NCBI GenBank assembly: GCA_037179385.1
Contig: CM074179.1
Location: 30,076,046 to 30,140,045 of the forward strand
Source: Holothuria scabra
Lineage: Eukaryota; Echinodermata; Holothuroidea; Aspidochirotida; Holothuriidae
Direction: 5' to 3'
DNA length: 64,000 nt
Within the stretch, counting starts at the first letter, position 1. Each line of letters begins with the position of its first letter. Shown piece after piece: positions 62,397 through 64,000 of the stretch. The position numbers and the translations under genes are program-made. The notes under the pieces were generated by a model, which saw only the letters and a list, made by a program, of their open reading frames with translations, was not told the DNA's origin and ran no database searches.

Positions 62397-63936
62397 AAGC
62401 TGTCCGTGACGCCCACGGTGTGGTACATAAGGACCCTCTCGACATTGTAGAAGTGTATAAAAACTTTTATGAGCAGCTGTATACCCAGGCAGATGTCGAT
62501 GAAGACCTTCAAAAGTCCCTATTAGATAATATTGACAAAACCCCTTCTAAAGACCAGAATGATGAACTTGGCTCCCCTTTGACTGTTGACGAGCTCTGGA
62601 AGGCAGTGGCGAAGATGAAAGGCGGAAAGGCACCTGGGTCCGACGGTATTCCAGTAGAATTCTATAAACGCTTCTGGGGTACCGTAGCACATGATCTCCG
62701 TGACGTATTCGTCTCTGGCTTCCTTGCTGGCTCATTGAGCCACTCGCAGCGCACAGGCATAATAACTTTGCTGCCTAAGTCAGGAGACCCCTCGAACCGA
62801 AAAACAAACGGCCAATCACCTTGTTAAATGTAGATTACAAGATTCTGGCGAAAGCCCTTTGCAACAGGCTAGGCACAGTTATGCCAGATCTTGTAGGGTC
62901 CTTTCAGACTTGTGCGGTGCGGGGACACAGTATTCAGCAGAACCTCTGGGTGGTGCGGGACTTAGTTGAATACGTGATGGACCGTGATCTTCCATGTGCC
63001 CTTGTCTCCCTCGATCAGGAGAAGGCCTTCGACATGGTTGATCATGGATTCCTCTTTAAAATTTTAAAGAAGTTTTGTTTGAATCCAGTTTTTGTTAAAT
63101 GGACCTCCTTATTGTACAATAGTGTAAATAGTCGGGTTATCGTTAATGGCCTACCGTCAGACCCCTTCAGTGTCAACGTGGCGTACGGCAGGTGCCCCCT
63201 ATCACCTTTGCTCTACGTATTGTTTAGTGAATCAATAGCAAAAGAGCCTTTCAAGTAGAGCCTTTGTTTCAACCATTTCACATTCCCGGTGGTGTTGAAG
63301 TTAAGTGCCTTCAGTATGCCGATGACGTCACATGCGTAGTCTCCGACCTAGCTTCCTTCAAGGCCCTTAGTGGCACGTTGTCTAAGTTTCAAAGAGCCAC
63401 AGGTGCCAGACTGAATCCCAATAAGACCAAGGACTTCGCCTAGGTAAGTGGCGGTCAAGAAGACTGCCCTTCGCTGCATCATGGGTAGACGACGCCATAA
63501 GGATAAACGGCATATGGTTTGGTTATGGACAAACCGAGTTACTTACCTGGAATGAGAAAGTGGACCTGGTGGAAGCTCGGTTGAAGGACTTCGGCGAGCG
63601 CCACATTAGCTTGTTCGGAAAGGTGACAGTTATCAATCGTTTTATTTATCCCCTTTTGTGGTATCCAGGCACCGTTCTGGCTGCTCCAAAGGGTGTCCTG
63701 TTGCGTCTCGAGAGGGCTGTGTTTAGGTTTTTATGGTCAGGGAAGACGGAGCTCGTAAGAAGAGGATGGTATATCAGGATGTTAGGCGTGGTGGGTTGGG
63801 CCTTGTGCATCTTCCTTCCAAACTCCGTTTTCTCCTGACCAAGTGTGTTTATAGTGCTGTAGACAGCAGAATGCCTTTGCCTATTTTGTCCGTTATTGGG
63901 ATTATCATTCCGTCGGTTCTTTCCCTCCCTGTTTAG
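62174..63936 (+). pseudogene. Tx1-like LINE ORF2 reverse transcriptase, frameshifted
   Basis: Pieces in successive frames read GGKAPGSDGIPVEFYKRFW (62,625), LLNVDYKILAKALCNRLG (62,820), VSLDQEKAFDMVDHGFL (motif A), VNVAYGRCPLSPLLY, where GV(R/P)QG is usual (motif B), the catalytic QYADDVTCVV (63,313), TGARLNPNKTKDF, and LFGKVTVINRFIYPLLWY with the C-terminal thumb. Frame changes occur near 62,800, 63,240, 63,440 and 63,820. The C-terminal zinc-binding end, seen in other copies at 5325 and 15,156, lies beyond the window. Confidence 0.85.
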
Positions 63937-64000
63937 TAACAGTGAACCCCACAGCTGGAGGCCCTCGGAAGCATACAGTCAAATGAGAGAAACGCTCCTA

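Larger units (their letters stand above)
59800..64000 (+). mobile_element. Tx1-like L1-group LINE, 5' UTR to ORF2, cut by window end
   Basis: The copy appears to start near GGTCTTCGTCGAGAGCGGAC (59,803). It has a ~300-bp 5' UTR, ORF1 from the ATG near 60,103 and ORF2 from the ATG at 61,278, and runs past 64,000. The ORF1-ORF2 gap is about 20 bases. Both ORFs carry frameshifts, so the copy is defective. The same family supplies the fragments at 4.4-5.5, 7.9-9.4, 14.0-15.7, 42.6 and 45.4-45.8 kb. Confidence 0.85.

Overview
This window is eukaryotic, and almost certainly from an animal. It holds one intron-containing gene, a transporter of the SLC16/monocarboxylate type with GT-AG introns, set among dense and mostly broken transposable elements. 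The elements recognised by their proteins are Tx1-like L1, CR1-like, I/Nimb-like (with RNase H) and SGNH-esterase LINEs, a Ty1/Copia LTR element, a DIRS-type tyrosine-recombinase element, a Penelope-like element, a Merlin/ISXO2-type DNA transposon, several non-autonomous inverted-repeat elements and tRNA-derived SINE-like pieces. This mixture suggests a marine invertebrate (echinoderm, hemichordate, cephalochordate or mollusc-like). The sequence alone does not fix the species. I see no prokaryotic operons, CRISPR arrays or phage genes.

Layout. 0-4.4 kb: a Merlin transposase relic, a telomere-like CCCTAA tract, a 7-unit 145-bp tandem array and a dispersed 290-bp repeat. 4.4-15.7 kb: a nest of Tx1-like LINE copies on both strands. 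One is split by a 5'-truncated CR1-like LINE with an intact 766-codon ORF (5.5-7.8 kb). Another ORF1 is split by a structurally complete Copia element (9,445-14,036) with 145-bp LTRs, a 5-bp target duplication and a primer-binding site matching the interior of initiator-tRNA-Met. 15.7-18.2 kb: a minus-strand LINE relic with SGNH-hydrolase and endonuclease domains. 20-28.4 kb: I/Nimb-like LINE pieces, a DIRS relic and a C2H2-like zinc-finger relic. 29.8-43.5 kb: the SLC16-like gene, minus strand, four coding exons that join into 417 codons. Its introns hold a 590-bp MITE, LINE tails, SINE pieces and a 5.1-kb foldback-like element with CAGGT-rich ends. 44-50.5 kb: LINE tails and a 17-unit 145-bp tandem array rich in AGGTCA nuclear-receptor half-sites. 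53-56.5 kb: a SINE, a Penelope-like relic beside a tandem duplication carrying (AT)n, and a tRNA-like sequence. 59.8-64 kb: a frameshifted Tx1-like LINE with 5' UTR, ORF1 and ORF2, cut by the window edge.

The relative ages of insertions can be read from the nesting. The Copia element, the CR1-like LINE and a 241-bp MITE all interrupt older LINE coding regions. In the MITE case, removing the element plus one target copy restores the host reading frame. Most elements carry stops or frameshifts and look dead. The SLC16 gene, the CR1-like ORF and the Copia reverse transcriptase/RNase H ORF are the longest intact coding stretches.
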